Part shown: positions 1-8,418 of the stretch, one piece after another
Layout of the letters: every line of letters begins with the position of its first letter
Numbering within the stretch: position 1 is the stretch's first letter
Source of the DNA: Candidatus Egaibacter danicus
Lineage (GTDB): Bacteria > Pseudomonadota > Gammaproteobacteria > Burkholderiales > Burkholderiaceae
Length of the DNA: 9,817 bases
Assembly: GCA_011391115.1 (NCBI GenBank)
Contig: JAABRC010000035.1
Location: 1-9,817, forward strand
Direction of reading: 5' to 3'
The notes under the pieces: model-generated
Databases searched by the model: none
Seen by the model: the letters and a program-made list of their open reading frames with translations, nothing else
What the model was told of the DNA's origin: nothing
Made by a program: the position numbers and the translations under genes

Positions 1-93
1 TCCGGTCAGAGACCGGCATACCAGATCATGATCCAGGGTCGAGTCTTCCAGATGAAGGATGCGAATCGGGTTTGACGAGGTTTCTTGCATCAT
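1..93 (-). CDS. Response-regulator receiver protein, N-terminal fragment
   Basis: Reading the minus strand from an ATG at 93 gives 31 codons open to the window edge. A second in-frame ATG lies directly after it at 90, and neither has a clear Shine-Dalgarno, so the exact start is uncertain. The peptide contains IRILHLEDSTLDHDLV (residues 10-25), which matches the first beta strand and acidic pocket of a receiver domain (E16, D17, with S18 next). The phospho-acceptor Asp and everything after it lie outside the window, so it cannot be told whether this is a stand-alone receiver, a receiver with PAS/GGDEF output or a hybrid sensor kinase. It is transcribed away from the chemotaxis operon across a 182-base spacer. 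The receiver call is an inference from a short match. Confidence 0.6.
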   Translation of the reverse strand, partial: MMQETSSNPIRILHLEDSTLDHDLVCRSLTG

Positions 94-275
94 TTTGATA
101 GTTTCGATTGTGTGTCGGAAATCATGACCTCAGCCAAACACAAACTGAAGGCCCGAAATGAACCCGAAACCCCCCCAATATTGACTAATGCCGCGCACAG
201 GCTCTGACAGAAAATTCTAATGCGATCCCAAGTACCGTATGGAGTGATGCTTTAACCATTGCCAACATTTACCAG
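94..275. other. Divergent spacer upstream of the chemotaxis operon
   Basis: This spacer separates the minus-strand receiver gene from the plus-strand operon and should hold promoters for both. I looked for sigma70, sigma28 (flagellar) and sigma54 patterns and found none convincing. A TTGACT at 181-186 has no acceptable -10 hexamer 16-19 bases downstream. A run of seven C lies near 170-177, and CCCGAAA occurs twice (152-158 and 163-169). The frame of the first operon gene stays open upstream to a stop at 186-188 but contains no ATG, GTG or TTG. Confidence 0.4.
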
Positions 276-719
276 ATGGAATATTCCGACACTAATCCAC
301 CGCCCCCGGCTGTGCAACTCCCTGTCCGCCTGGTAGCGGACTTGCAGGACTCCCTCCTGATCGTTGTGCATGACCTGAGTCGACTCGATAGTTTGCTGGC
401 AGATGCTACTGAAAACCTGATGACACGATTCATGAGTGTCAGCGAGAACCTGGCGAATGCTGCAAATGGTGAGTCCGGGGAACTGGAGGGTGTTCGGGGG
501 GCTTTGCAGGCAGCAGTCATTGAACTCCAGTTTCAGGATATGGCGTCGCAATTGATTGGCCATACGAGCAAAACGCTTCAAGGATGCGCCTACCGCCTGG
601 CTTGTGAGTCGATGAGCCCGGAAGATGGCGATGCAGTGCCCTTTGTTGATGAAGTTCCTGACCGTCCCAACCCCGTGACGCAGGACGAGATGGATGCGGG
701 CTCCATTGAGCTTTTTTGA
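276..719 (+). CDS. Short CheZ-like CheY-phosphate phosphatase candidate
   Basis: 147 residues, first gene of the chemotaxis operon, 46 bases before cheY. Residues about 20-62 and 68-110 look like two amphipathic helices that could pack as a hairpin. The second contains IELQFQDMASQLI, with D88 and Q92 spaced as in the catalytic DxxxQ of CheZ (D143/Q147 in E. coli, from memory). An acidic, proline-containing linker (about 113-141) follows, and the protein ends in AGSIELF. Hairpin, linker and C-terminal tail is the order found in CheZ, where the tail binds CheY. At 147 residues it is clearly shorter than E. coli CheZ (214). The inferred role is dephosphorylation of CheY-P in the cytoplasm. Similar LQF(Q/E)D helices occur in other chemotaxis proteins, so a receptor-like scaffold is the main alternative. 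The ATG has no good ribosome binding site; it is used because the open frame upstream holds no other normal start. Confidence 0.6.
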   Translation: MEYSDTNPPPPAVQLPVRLVADLQDSLLIVVHDLSRLDSLLADATENLMTRFMSVSENLANAANGESGELEGVRGALQAAVIELQFQDMASQLIGHTSKTLQGCAYRLACESMSPEDGDAVPFVDEVPDRPNPVTQDEMDAGSIELF

Positions 720-765
720 TTCGACGCCACCCAAACTATTTTTCTTTTGATCTGCTGGAGTTCTC

Positions 766-1128
766 ATGACCCGAATACTTGCTGTTGATGATTCACCCTC
801 CATGCGCAAAATGGTTGCTTTCACCCTTTCAGGGGCTGGATATCAGGTAGTCGAAGCTGTGGATGGGGTAGACGCTTATGAAAAAGCCGTTAACCAGACT
901 TTTGATCTCGTTTTGACCGACCAAAACATGCCAAGACTGGATGGATTGGGGTTGACCCGGAAACTGCGCGAGCATCCGCAATTCAAGACGGTGCCCATCC
1001 TGATGCTGACCACAGAGTCCAGTGATCTCATGAAACAGGCGGGCAGGGCCGCAGGTGCTACTGGCTGGCTGGTCAAACCTTTTGATCCGACAAGATTGCT
1101 CGAAGTCATCAAAAAAGTCATTTGCTGA
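766..1128 (+). CDS. cheY: Chemotaxis response regulator CheY
   Basis: A 120-residue single receiver domain, the usual length for CheY. The acidic pocket is D8/D9, the phospho-acceptor D52 (in LTDQNMP), the switch Thr in LTTES (residues 81-85) and the conserved Lys K104 in VKPFDP. The position that is often Tyr in CheY (Y106 in E. coli) appears as Phe here. Phosphorylated by CheA, it is expected to diffuse to the flagellar switch and bias rotation. No output domain is attached. GGAG at 757-760, five bases before the ATG, supports the start. It lies between the CheZ-like gene and cheA, so the phospho-signal, its source and its probable eraser are co-transcribed. A generic receiver outside chemotaxis is unlikely in this context. 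Confidence 0.95.
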   Translation: MTRILAVDDSPSMRKMVAFTLSGAGYQVVEAVDGVDAYEKAVNQTFDLVLTDQNMPRLDGLGLTRKLREHPQFKTVPILMLTTESSDLMKQAGRAAGATGWLVKPFDPTRLLEVIKKVIC

Positions 1129-1165
1129 AGTGACGTCTGGCGCACAAAGTAACTAAGGAATTGCA

Positions 1166-3343
1166 ATGTCTGAAATGCATCAGGAATCCAGTGGATCCGG
1201 CGACTCATTTGATCTGAGTCAGTTCTATCAAATCTTTTTTGAGGAGGCTGGCGAGAATCTCGATTTGATGGAGCAAATGTTACTTAATTTGAATCTTGAA
1301 GCCGCAGACGACGAAGAATTGAACGGGATTTTTCGTTGTGCTCATTCCGTCAAAGGGGGCGCTGCCACATTTGGATTCGCGGATGTCGCCGAATTGACAC
1401 ATCAGATGGAATCGCTGTTGGACCGGTTGCGTCGTCACGAACTGCAACCCAACCCCCAGATGGTAGATGTGTTGCTGGAATCTGCTGATGTTTCAAGGGG
1501 ATTGCTTGCCAGACATCAGGCTGGAGGTGCGGGCGATCCGCTGCCGACCGCCGATCTGGTGCGTCGCATCAGTCTGCTGGCTTCAGGTGGCATGCTGACA
1601 CCCGAACCCGCCCCTTTGGTGCAGTCTGATTCGCAATCCAAAGTATTGGGCGCTACGCAAAAATTGACAAATGCCTCCACGCCATCTGGTGTAGCTCCCG
1701 CAGAACGATCACTCGCAATCAGCATTGGCCCCATGGACAAACCTGAGCAGGCTGACGCGATTCTGGAATTGTTCCGGGACATTGCTGGACTGGGGAAAAT
1801 CGTGGCATCGACCAGTGACCGGGAAGATACCCGTGTCTTTGCGGTTGAAACGACCTCGTCAGACGAAGATTTGCTTGATTTGTTTGAGTTCCATATTTCA
1901 AGAGAACTTGTCAAAATTCAAACGGTCCCCGAGACTGGCGCAGTGACGCCAGGCGACGGGCAGGAATTGTCCGAATTCCCCGCCATCCATGCAGGCTCAA
2001 CCAGCTATGCCGATGATCCCCCGCCAGGAGCTCCGTTGGCGCCTTTGCCTGGTTTTGGCTTTTTCGACGGTTCACCAGGAGCTCCTGCTGCAGGTACCAC
2101 CGTCGTTCAGCCTGCAGTCGAACAGAAAACTGCTGTGGCTAATCCTGCAGCGAGAGCCGCAGCACCTGCAGCACAAACCGAGGCTGCGACTATCAGGGTT
2201 GCGATCAGCAAGGTGGATCAGTTGATCAATCTGGTCGGAGAGCTGGTCATCACGCAGGCCATGCTGGCGCAAAACAGCCGGGCTCTCGATCCTGCGGTGT
2301 ATCAACAGATGCTGGTTGGTCTGGCAGACCTTGATCGAAATACGCGGGATCTGCAAGAGTCCGTGATGTCGATACGCATGATTCCCATGTCGATTGTTTT
2401 CAGCCGATTCCCCAGGATGCTGCGTGATTTGGCCGGGAAACTGGGCAAAAAGGTGGATTTCATTACTCAAGGTGAGGCAACCGAACTGGACAAGGGGTTG
2501 GTCGAGAAGATCACGGATCCCTTGACGCATCTGGTTCGCAACAGTTGTGATCACGGCATTGAAATGCCAGCAGACCGGCTGGCCGCGGGGAAGCCGGAAA
2601 CCGGCACGATCACGCTGTCGGCCGCTCACCAGGGTGGTTCTATTGTCATTGAAGTGCGCGATGATGGGCGCGGCATGTCGCGGGAAAAAATCCTGAACAA
2701 GGCACGCGAACGCGGACTGAGCGTGTCAGACCAAATGCCTGACTCCGAAGTATGGCAACTCATCTTTGCACCTGGTTTCTCGACCGCGGAGGTTGTGACC
2801 GATGTTTCTGGACGGGGTGTGGGCATGGACGTGGTCAAACGCAATATCACGGCTCTCAATGGAACAGTGGAAATCGATTCTGCTGAAGGCTTTGGCATGA
2901 AGGTGTCGGTTCGACTACCCTTGACATTGGCCATTATGGATGGCATGTCTGTGGGTATCGGCAACGAAGTTTATCTGCTTCCACTGTCGTCCGTTATCGA
3001 GTCGTTCCAGGTGGACGCAAACGCTGTGAACACAGTCGGTCAGGGCGCGCAACTCGTGAAGGTGAGGGAGGAATACATGCCCGTCATCGAGATGGAAAAG
3101 CTGTTTCAGGTACCACGATTCAGCGCCGAAAAATGCAACAGCATCATGGTGGTCATCGAGGCTGACGGGAGTCGCGTCGCGTTGCTCGTGGACGAACTAC
3201 TCGGGCAACAGCAGGTCGTCGTCAAGAACCTGGAGTCAAACTACCGCAAGGTGCCCAACGTGTCAGGCGCAACCATTCTCGGGGATGGCAAGGTAGCACT
3301 CATTCTGGACACTGCTGCCCTTGTCCGTCGCTCACGCCATTGA
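1166..3343 (+). CDS. cheA: Chemotaxis sensor histidine kinase CheA
   Basis: 725 residues with the full five-domain order. P1 (HPt) carries phospho-acceptor H60 in [18 protein letters not shown]2-like CheY/CheB docking domain lies at about 183-252. A Pro/Ala/Gly-rich linker (about 255-340) contains [14 protein letters not shown]3, the dimerisation helices, starts near 342 ([20 protein letters not shown]). P4, the ATP-binding domain, has the N box [11 protein letters not shown] (N459), the G1 box DDGRGMS (about 499-505) and the G2 box GRGVGMD (549-555). P5, the CheW-like receptor-coupling domain, spans about 588-722. TAAGGA at 1154-1159, six bases before the ATG, is a strong ribosome binding site. 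It is a cytoplasmic kinase held in receptor arrays with CheW and phosphorylates CheY and CheB. All catalytic motifs look intact. The gap to cheY is 37 bases. Confidence 0.97.
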   Translation: MSEMHQESSGSGDSFDLSQFYQIFFEEAGENLDLMEQMLLNLNLEAADDEELNGIFRCAHSVKGGAATFGFADVAELTHQMESLLDRLRRHELQPNPQMVDVLLESADVSRGLLARHQAGGAGDPLPTADLVRRISLLASGGMLTPEPAPLVQSDSQSKVLGATQKLTNASTPSGVAPAERSLAISIGPMDKPEQADAILELFRDIAGLGKIVASTSDREDTRVFAVETTSSDEDLLDLFEFHISRELVKIQTVPETGAVTPGDGQELSEFPAIHAGSTSYADDPPPGAPLAPLPGFGFFDGSPGAPAAGTTVVQPAVEQKTAVANPAARAAAPAAQTEAATIRVAISKVDQLINLVGELVITQAMLAQNSRALDPAVYQQMLVGLADLDRNTRDLQESVMSIRMIPMSIVFSRFPRMLRDLAGKLGKKVDFITQGEATELDKGLVEKITDPLTHLVRNSCDHGIEMPADRLAAGKPETGTITLSAAHQGGSIVIEVRDDGRGMSREKILNKARERGLSVSDQMPDSEVWQLIFAPGFSTAEVVTDVSGRGVGMDVVKRNITALNGTVEIDSAEGFGMKVSVRLPLTLAIMDGMSVGIGNEVYLLPLSSVIESFQVDANAVNTVGQGAQLVKVREEYMPVIEMEKLFQVPRFSAEKCNSIMVVIEADGSRVALLVDELLGQQQVVVKNLESNYRKVPNVSGATILGDGKVALILDTAALVRRSRH

Positions 3344-3359
3344 ATTTGAGGTACGGCCC

Positions 3360-3860
3360 ATGGGTATGATGGAACAAATTGAACAGTTGAGTTCACCTGC
3401 TGTGCGGGAGTATCTGACCTTTCGGCTCGGTGACGAAGAGTATGGCATTGATATTCTGAAGGTACAGGAGATTCGCGGCTATGAGGCACCAACGCGAATT
3501 GCGCAGGCACCCGCATTTATCAAAGGCGTCACGAATTTGCGAGGCACGATTGTTCCCATCGTGGACCTGCGTTTGAAGCTGGGATGTGAGCTGGCGCAAT
3601 ACACGGCTTCGACGGTTGTCGTGGTCTTGAACCTGCGTAGCCGCATTGTGGGGATTGTTGTGGACTCGGTCAGTGATGTGATGGCCTTGCCTCAAGATAG
3701 CCTGAGGCCGGCGCCTGAAGTTGAAGGAGCCATTGACCGGGATGCAGTTTTGGGATTGGGTGCGCTGGGTGAACGGATGTTGATCTTGCTGGACATTGAG
3801 AAATTGATGTCTGGTATGGACATGGCACTGTCTTCCGAAATGGGATTGCCTGCGGCATGA
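3360..3860 (+). CDS. cheW: Chemotaxis coupling protein CheW
   Basis: 166 residues forming one CheW domain. [22 protein letters not shown] opens the fold (quoted in parts: [13 protein letters not shown], then IDILKVQEI), followed by [18 protein letters not shown] and [12 protein letters not shown]. It links the P5 domain of CheA to chemoreceptors in the signalling array. I chose the ATG at 3360 because GAGG at 3348-3351 sits eight bases upstream. A TTG at 3321 would add 13 residues and overlap the end of cheA, but has no comparable ribosome binding site and the extra residues do not look like CheW. With the ATG the gap to cheA is 16 bases. The stop codon overlaps the cheR start as ATGA, which suggests translational coupling. 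In E. coli a close second start choice would be M3 or M4 (MGMM). Confidence 0.95.
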   Translation: MGMMEQIEQLSSPAVREYLTFRLGDEEYGIDILKVQEIRGYEAPTRIAQAPAFIKGVTNLRGTIVPIVDLRLKLGCELAQYTASTVVVVLNLRSRIVGIVVDSVSDVMALPQDSLRPAPEVEGAIDRDAVLGLGALGERMLILLDIEKLMSGMDMALSSEMGLPAA

Positions 3861-4696
3861 AAGGCAATTCCACCAGTGTCAGCGTGCAAGCGAGCGAGTT
3901 TGTCTGGACAGCCACGGACTTTGAACGGATTCAATCGCTGATTTATCAGCGTGCTGGTATCAACTTGCACGATGGTAAGCATGCGATGGTTTACAGCCGC
4001 TTGTCGCGACGCTTGCGGGAGACAGGCCATGCGAGTTTCCACGACTACCTCGGCTGGCTGCAAAACCACGACGGCCCTGAATGGCAGGAGTTTGTCAACG
4101 CATTGACGACCAATCTCACCTCCTTTTTCAGGGAGCATCATCATTTCGAGATATTGGCCAAATATCTTAAGACGCAGTCTGTCACAGGTGGCTGGCGGAT
4201 ATGGTGCAACGCTGCTTCCACTGGCGAGGAACCGTATTCCATTGCAATGACCGTGATGGAATCCCTGCAAGCCAGGACGGCATTTCAACTGGTTGCGAGC
4301 GATATTGACTCCAAAGTCCTTGCTTCGGCTGAAAAAGGTGTTTACCGGCTGGAAAGCCTCAAAAATGTGGGGGAAGAGCGTTTGCAACGTTTTTTTCTGC
4401 GCGGTACAGGTGCGAATGAAGGGATGGTCAGGGTAAAGCCGGAACTGCGTCAGGCAGTCCAGTTTGTCAACGTCAACCTGATCAAGGATGGGTGGCCCTT
4501 TCAGGAGCCCTTTGACGTTGTTTTTTGCCGGAACGTGATGATTTACTTCGATGGAGCTACCCAACGACAGGTGTTGCAGCGCATTCATCGAACGATGAAG
4601 CCAGGTGGACTGCTCTTTGCAGGGCATTCGGAGAATTTCAGCGATTCGCGCGATCTGTTTGTGTTGCGTGGCAAGACCGTCTATGAGCGGCTTTAG
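3857..4696 (+). CDS. cheR: Chemoreceptor glutamate methyltransferase CheR
   Basis: 279 residues. CheR transfers methyl groups from S-adenosylmethionine to receptor glutamates during adaptation. An N-terminal helical domain (about 18-85) precedes [13 protein letters not shown] (residues 85-97), then the SAM-binding motif [13 protein letters not shown] (about 118-130), SDID (148-151) and [13 protein letters not shown] (220-232). Residues 181-193 read [14 protein letters not shown]182, G183 and R192 fall where E. coli CheR has R187, G188 and R197, residues tied to binding the C-terminal receptor pentapeptide (from memory), so this enzyme is probably of the tether-dependent class. The start overlaps the cheW stop by four bases and has only a weak ribosome binding site, fitting coupled translation. 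cheD starts three bases after its stop. Confidence 0.95.
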   Translation: MKGNSTSVSVQASEFVWTATDFERIQSLIYQRAGINLHDGKHAMVYSRLSRRLRETGHASFHDYLGWLQNHDGPEWQEFVNALTTNLTSFFREHHHFEILAKYLKTQSVTGGWRIWCNAASTGEEPYSIAMTVMESLQARTAFQLVASDIDSKVLASAEKGVYRLESLKNVGEERLQRFFLRGTGANEGMVRVKPELRQAVQFVNVNLIKDGWPFQEPFDVVFCRNVMIYFDGATQRQVLQRIHRTMKPGGLLFAGHSENFSDSRDLFVLRGKTVYERL

Positions 4697-4699
4697 GCC

Positions 4700-5380
4700 A
4701 TGAATGCCATTGTTTCAGTCGCTGCAATGGGGGCTACCCGGAATCCGGATTTGGGTGCACGTCTGTCCCGTGTTGATTTTCTGAAATCCCAAGCCCGCAA
4801 GCCCGGGGAGGCAGCCTTTTTTTATCGCGACCATCATTTTCAGTATGACGCCGTGAAGGTGCTGCCGGGCGAATACTACGTCTCAAGAGACGATCTGGTC
4901 ATCATGACGGTCCTTGGGTCTTGCATTGCAGCCTGTATATGGGATGCTCGCGCCCGGGTCGGCGGTATGAACCACTTTATGCTGCCTGACGGTACTGGCG
5001 CCGAGGGTGGAGGACGCTATGGCTCCTACGCGATGGAGTTGTTGATCAACGAGTTGTTGAAATTGGGTGCCCGGCGGGAAACTCTGCAGGCCAAGGTCTT
5101 TGGTGGTGCGCAGGTGATGGCAGGTTTTACCTCCATGAATGTCGGGGAACGCAACACGGCATTCGTCCTGGATTACCTGGCGACCGAGCGCATTCCCGTT
5201 GTCTCGCAGGATGTTCTGGATATTCATCCCCGTAAAGTCTGTTTTTTCCCGGTCGTGGGCAAAGCGCTGGTAAAACGCCTGGCGCACTCCCACCCCGAAA
5301 CACTGGCTGTCGAAGAGCGGCGGGGAGATGCCTTGGCGGTGGCCAAGTCCACATCAGGCGGTTCCGTGGATCTTTTTTGA
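4700..5380 (+). CDS. cheD: Chemoreceptor glutamine deamidase CheD
   Basis: 226 residues. CheD converts specific receptor glutamines to glutamates, making them available to CheR. The catalytic Cys is C75 in [13 protein letters not shown] and the His is H92 in GGMNHFMLP; the spacing of 17 equals that of C27/H44 in the Thermotoga enzyme (from memory). FGGAQVM (residues 134-140) and the [10 protein letters not shown] stretch also fit the family. An N-terminal extension of about 50 residues precedes the core, and a poorly conserved tail of about 30 residues ends in GGSVDLF. The last six residues resemble the end of the CheZ-like protein encoded first in the operon. No CheC, the usual CheD partner in Bacillus-type systems, is visible here. 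The ATG follows the cheR stop by three bases and has only a weak upstream GAGCGG, so translation is probably coupled. Confidence 0.93.
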   Translation: MNAIVSVAAMGATRNPDLGARLSRVDFLKSQARKPGEAAFFYRDHHFQYDAVKVLPGEYYVSRDDLVIMTVLGSCIAACIWDARARVGGMNHFMLPDGTGAEGGGRYGSYAMELLINELLKLGARRETLQAKVFGGAQVMAGFTSMNVGERNTAFVLDYLATERIPVVSQDVLDIHPRKVCFFPVVGKALVKRLAHSHPETLAVEERRGDALAVAKSTSGGSVDLF

Positions 5381-5390
5381 AGGTGCGCAA

Positions 5391-6473
5391 GTGAACAAGA
5401 CCCGAGTACTTGTTGTGGATGATTCGGCGTTAGTCCGCAAACTACTTTTGGAAATCATCAATAGCCAAAGCGACATGGTTTGTATCGGGACGGCGAACGA
5501 TCCACTGATCGCACGGGAGATGATCCGGGAGATGGACCCGGATGTGCTGACGTTGGACGTGGAAATGCCCAAGATGGACGGGATTGAGTTTCTCTCCCGG
5601 CTGATGCGGCTGCGTCCCATGCCTGTTGTCATGATTTCAACCCTGACCGAGAGGGGCGCTGAAGTGACGATGCGTGCTCTGGAACTGGGGGCCGTTGACT
5701 TTGTAGCCAAGCCCCGCATGGGCCTGACCGACGGCATCAAGGACTTGTCAGCGCAAATTGTTGACAAAATTCGGGTGGCTGCTGTGGCCAAAGTCACACG
5801 GGCGGCGCCTGCAGGCGTCGCAGTGGGTGCCTTGAAGTCGTCATTGCCTGGCGTGGCAGCTAGTCCACTGGGCCGCATTTCTACCGAAAAGATCATTTGT
5901 ATTGGTGCTTCAACTGGCGGGACGGAGGCCATTAGGGAGGTCTTGACAAGAATGCCTGCGGATTCACCGGCCATCGTGATCACACAACACATGCCACCCG
6001 GGTTTACGACCAGTTTTGCAGCCCGGCTGGACACACTTTGTCAAATTCACGTGAAAGAGGCCGTTCAAGGCGAACGGATTTTGCCCGGACATGCCTACAT
6101 TGCCCCCGGTGGCAAGCAGTTCCGATTGAGTCGCAGTGGTGCCAACTATGTCGCGGTGGTGGAAGACAGCGAACCGGTGAATCGGCACCGGCCTTCGGTA
6201 GAGGTGCTGTTCAAGTCTGCGGCCGCCATCGCAGGACGGAATGCTTTTGGCATCATGCTCACCGGAATGGGAAATGATGGTGCCCAGGCGATGCGCGAGA
6301 TGAAAGATGCTGGGAGCTACAACTTTGTTCAGGATGAAGCCAGTTGTATCGTGTTTGGTATGCCACGCGAGGCGATTCTGCATGGCGCAGCTGACGAGGT
6401 TTTGCCTTTGACTGGCATCGCACCTGCTTTGCTCGGCCGGTTGCGTGGCGTGACTGATCGCTACCGTGTCTAG
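5391..6473 (+). CDS. cheB: Chemoreceptor methylesterase/deamidase CheB
   Basis: 360 residues. The N-terminal receiver (about 3-120) has the acidic pair D10/D11, the phospho-acceptor D56 in [12 protein letters not shown] and K108 in FVAKPRMG. A linker (about 130-163) leads to the esterase domain, with nucleophile S174 in [12 protein letters not shown]200 in ITQHMPPGF and D296 in [12 protein letters not shown]. These residues sit ten positions beyond E. coli S164/H190/D286. Phosphorylated by CheA, it removes receptor methyl groups, opposing CheR. I chose the GTG at 5391: GAAGGTG at 5379-5385 is well placed and the product starts right at the receiver strand ([13 protein letters not shown]). An in-frame ATG at 5328 would add 21 residues that overlap cheD and look non-native. 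It lies 10 bases after cheD and is the last gene of the operon seen here. Confidence 0.96.
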   Translation: MNKTRVLVVDDSALVRKLLLEIINSQSDMVCIGTANDPLIAREMIREMDPDVLTLDVEMPKMDGIEFLSRLMRLRPMPVVMISTLTERGAEVTMRALELGAVDFVAKPRMGLTDGIKDLSAQIVDKIRVAAVAKVTRAAPAGVAVGALKSSLPGVAASPLGRISTEKIICIGASTGGTEAIREVLTRMPADSPAIVITQHMPPGFTTSFAARLDTLCQIHVKEAVQGERILPGHAYIAPGGKQFRLSRSGANYVAVVEDSEPVNRHRPSVEVLFKSAAAIAGRNAFGIMLTGMGNDGAQAMREMKDAGSYNFVQDEASCIVFGMPREAILHGAADEVLPLTGIAPALLGRLRGVTDRYRV

Positions 6474-6528
6474 CGACGCTGACTCGCACTAACCCAGTCA
6501 ACGGCCAAGGATTGCTCTCCAGAGTGCA
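6474..6528. other. Convergent gap between cheB and uup
   Basis: These 55 bases separate two genes that run toward each other. I see only weak inverted repeats (TGACT at about 6480 with AGTCA at about 6496; CTCT/AGAG near 6515-6525) and no U-tract on either strand, so no intrinsic terminator can be supported. Termination may be Rho-dependent or lie within the neighbouring gene. Confidence 0.4.
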
Positions 6529-8418
6529 CTATTTGCCCGACAGTTCTTCCCAGCGAGTTAGGGCCGCCAACAATTCCTCGTCCAAAGTCGCATCTCGTTG
6601 ATAGAGACTGTTGGCGCGGGCCGGGTCACGAGAATAAAGGTCTTCATCGGAGAGTTCTTTGCGCAATGCCGCCTGCTCAGCTTCCAGCAGTTCGATACGA
6701 CCGGGCAAGCCATCCAGTTCCCGCTGGTCCTTGTTGCTGAGCTTGCCAGGCGTTCCAGCGCCTCGTTTCGTTGGTTTTTCAGTATCATTTTTGGCCTCAT
6801 CCCTCGTGGATATTGCGGGAGAAGCTATCAATTGTGTAGCGCTTTTCAATTCCCGACTGCGCTTGGACTGGATCAACCAGTCCTGAACCCCTCCTTCGTA
6901 TTCGCGCCACACGCCGTTGCCTTCAAAAGCCAGCGTGCTGGTCACCACATTGTCCAGAAATGTCCGGTCATGGCTGACCAGAAAGACCGTGCCTTCGTAA
7001 TTTTGTAACAGGTCTTCCAGTAACTCCAGGGTGTCGATATCCAGATCATTTGTCGGCTCGTCTAGCACCATCACGTTTGCGGGGCGGGCAAACAGGCGTG
7101 CCAGCAACAGGCGGTTGCGTTCGCCACCTGACAGTGAACGCACAGGTGAATTCGCGCGTGCAGGGGAGAACAGGAAATCTGTCAGGTAGCTCTTGACGTG
7201 TTTGCGCTGGGCGCCAATCTCGATCCATTCGCTACCCGGGCTGATGAAGTCTTCCAGTGTGGCATCCAGATCAAGCGCATTGCGCATTTGGTCGAAGTAG
7301 GCGACCTGCAGATTGGCCCCCTGGCGAACCTTGCCGCTGTCAGGCACCAACTCGCCCAGGATCAGTTTTAGCAAGGTGGTCTTGCCGGCACCATTGGGGC
7401 CAATCAAGCCGACCTTGTCTCCTCGCAGAATTGAGCCGGAGAAGTTGTTGACGATCAGTTTTTCGCCGAAGGACAGGCTCACGTCTGTGAGCTCAGCGAC
7501 CAGTTTTCCGCCCAGCGCCCCCGACGATACATCCAGCTTGACGCTACCCAAGGCATCGCGACGCGCCGCCCGACGGTTTCTCAGATTTTCCAGTCGAACG
7601 ATGCGGCTCTGGCTCCGTGTGCGTCTCGCTTCCACGCCTTTTCGTACCCAGACCTCTTCTTGTGCCAGCAGTTTGTCGGCTTTGGCGTTAATCACCGCTT
7701 CCTGTGCAAGTTGCTCTTCCTTTTGCAGCAGATATTGGCCAAAGTTTCCGGGGTACGAACTCAGATGGCCGCGATCCAGTTCCACGATACGGGTGGCAAC
7801 CCGGTCGAGAAAGGAGCGATCATGCGTGATGGTCACGATGCTCCCCTTGAAATCGATCAACAAGTCTTCAAGCCACTCAATGGAGTCCAGATCAAGGTGG
7901 TTGGTAGGCTCGTCAAGCAGCAGCACGTCTGGTTGGGTAACCAGAGCCTGTGCCAATGCAACCCGCTTCTTGGTGCCGCCTGACAGTGTGTTGACTAGGG
8001 CGCTACCCTCCAGATGAAGTCGGTGCAACGTTTCGGTAATACGCTGCTCCCAGTTCCATCCGTCATAGGCTTCTATTTCGCCTTGAATGGCATTCAGATC
8101 ACCCTCGCCAGCGCAATACTGATCAATGAGGGCGATGACGCGTGACAATCCAGCGCTAACCGAGGCAAAAACAGTGGCATCAGGATCCAGTGCAGGTTCC
8201 TGTGCCACATAGGCCAATCTTAGATTCTGCTGGTACTGCAGTGTCCCATCGTCAGGCTTCTCCAGCCCCCCCAAAATCTTGAGCATGGATGACTTGCCAG
8301 CCCCGTTGCGTCCAATCAAACCGACACGCTCGGCGGTCTCCAGCGAAAAATCAGTCTTATCCAACAGTGGGACGTGACCAAAAGCGAGTTGGGCTTCCAG
8401 GAGGGTAATGAGGGCCAT
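6529..8418 (-). CDS. uup: ABC-F family ATPase, Uup type
   Basis: 629 residues, close to E. coli Uup (about 635). Two ABC cassettes and no membrane segment. Cassette 1 has the Walker A GRNGAGKSS (36-44), signature LSGGTKKR (145-152) and Walker B with LLLDEPTNHLDLD (166-178). Cassette 2 has GPNGAGKTT (340-348), LSGGERNR (429-436) and MVLDEPTNDLDID (450-462). The Arg-rich interdomain linker (about 240-305, with ARRTRSQSRIVRLENLRNRR in its middle) is the ABC-F ribosome-contacting segment. A C-terminal charged helix (about 560-629) fits the DNA-binding coiled coil of Uup. ABC-F proteins act at the ribosomal E site, and Uup also limits precise transposon excision in E. coli (established knowledge). 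EttA is less likely, because of the DNDLDID Walker B variant and the C-terminal coiled coil. The ATG at 8418 has only a weak GGATG-like site upstream. It is transcribed divergently from the rRNA operon. Confidence 0.9.
   Translation of the reverse strand: MALITLLEAQLAFGHVPLLDKTDFSLETAERVGLIGRNGAGKSSMLKILGGLEKPDDGTLQYQQNLRLAYVAQEPALDPDATVFASVSAGLSRVIALIDQYCAGEGDLNAIQGEIEAYDGWNWEQRITETLHRLHLEGSALVNTLSGGTKKRVALAQALVTQPDVLLLDEPTNHLDLDSIEWLEDLLIDFKGSIVTITHDRSFLDRVATRIVELDRGHLSSYPGNFGQYLLQKEEQLAQEAVINAKADKLLAQEEVWVRKGVEARRTRSQSRIVRLENLRNRRAARRDALGSVKLDVSSGALGGKLVAELTDVSLSFGEKLIVNNFSGSILRGDKVGLIGPNGAGKTTLLKLILGELVPDSGKVRQGANLQVAYFDQMRNALDLDATLEDFISPGSEWIEIGAQRKHVKSYLTDFLFSPARANSPVRSLSGGERNRLLLARLFARPANVMVLDEPTNDLDIDTLELLEDLLQNYEGTVFLVSHDRTFLDNVVTSTLAFEGNGVWREYEGGVQDWLIQSKRSRELKSATQLIASPAISTRDEAKNDTEKPTKRGAGTPGKLSNKDQRELDGLPGRIELLEAEQAALRKELSDEDLYSRDPARANSLYQRDATLDEELLAALTRWEELSGK

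Noticed and set aside
181..209. TTGACT as the -35 of an operon promoter
   Set aside because: No -10 hexamer with reasonable agreement at any allowed spacing.
220..255. An 11-codon reading frame in the spacer (ATG at 220, stop at 253-255), as a possible leader peptide
   Set aside because: It has no ribosome binding site, no regulatory codon run and no terminator or anti-terminator structure after it.
3321..3359. TTG start that would lengthen CheW by 13 residues
   Set aside because: There is no ribosome binding site, it overlaps cheA, and the ATG at 3360 has a well-placed GAGG.
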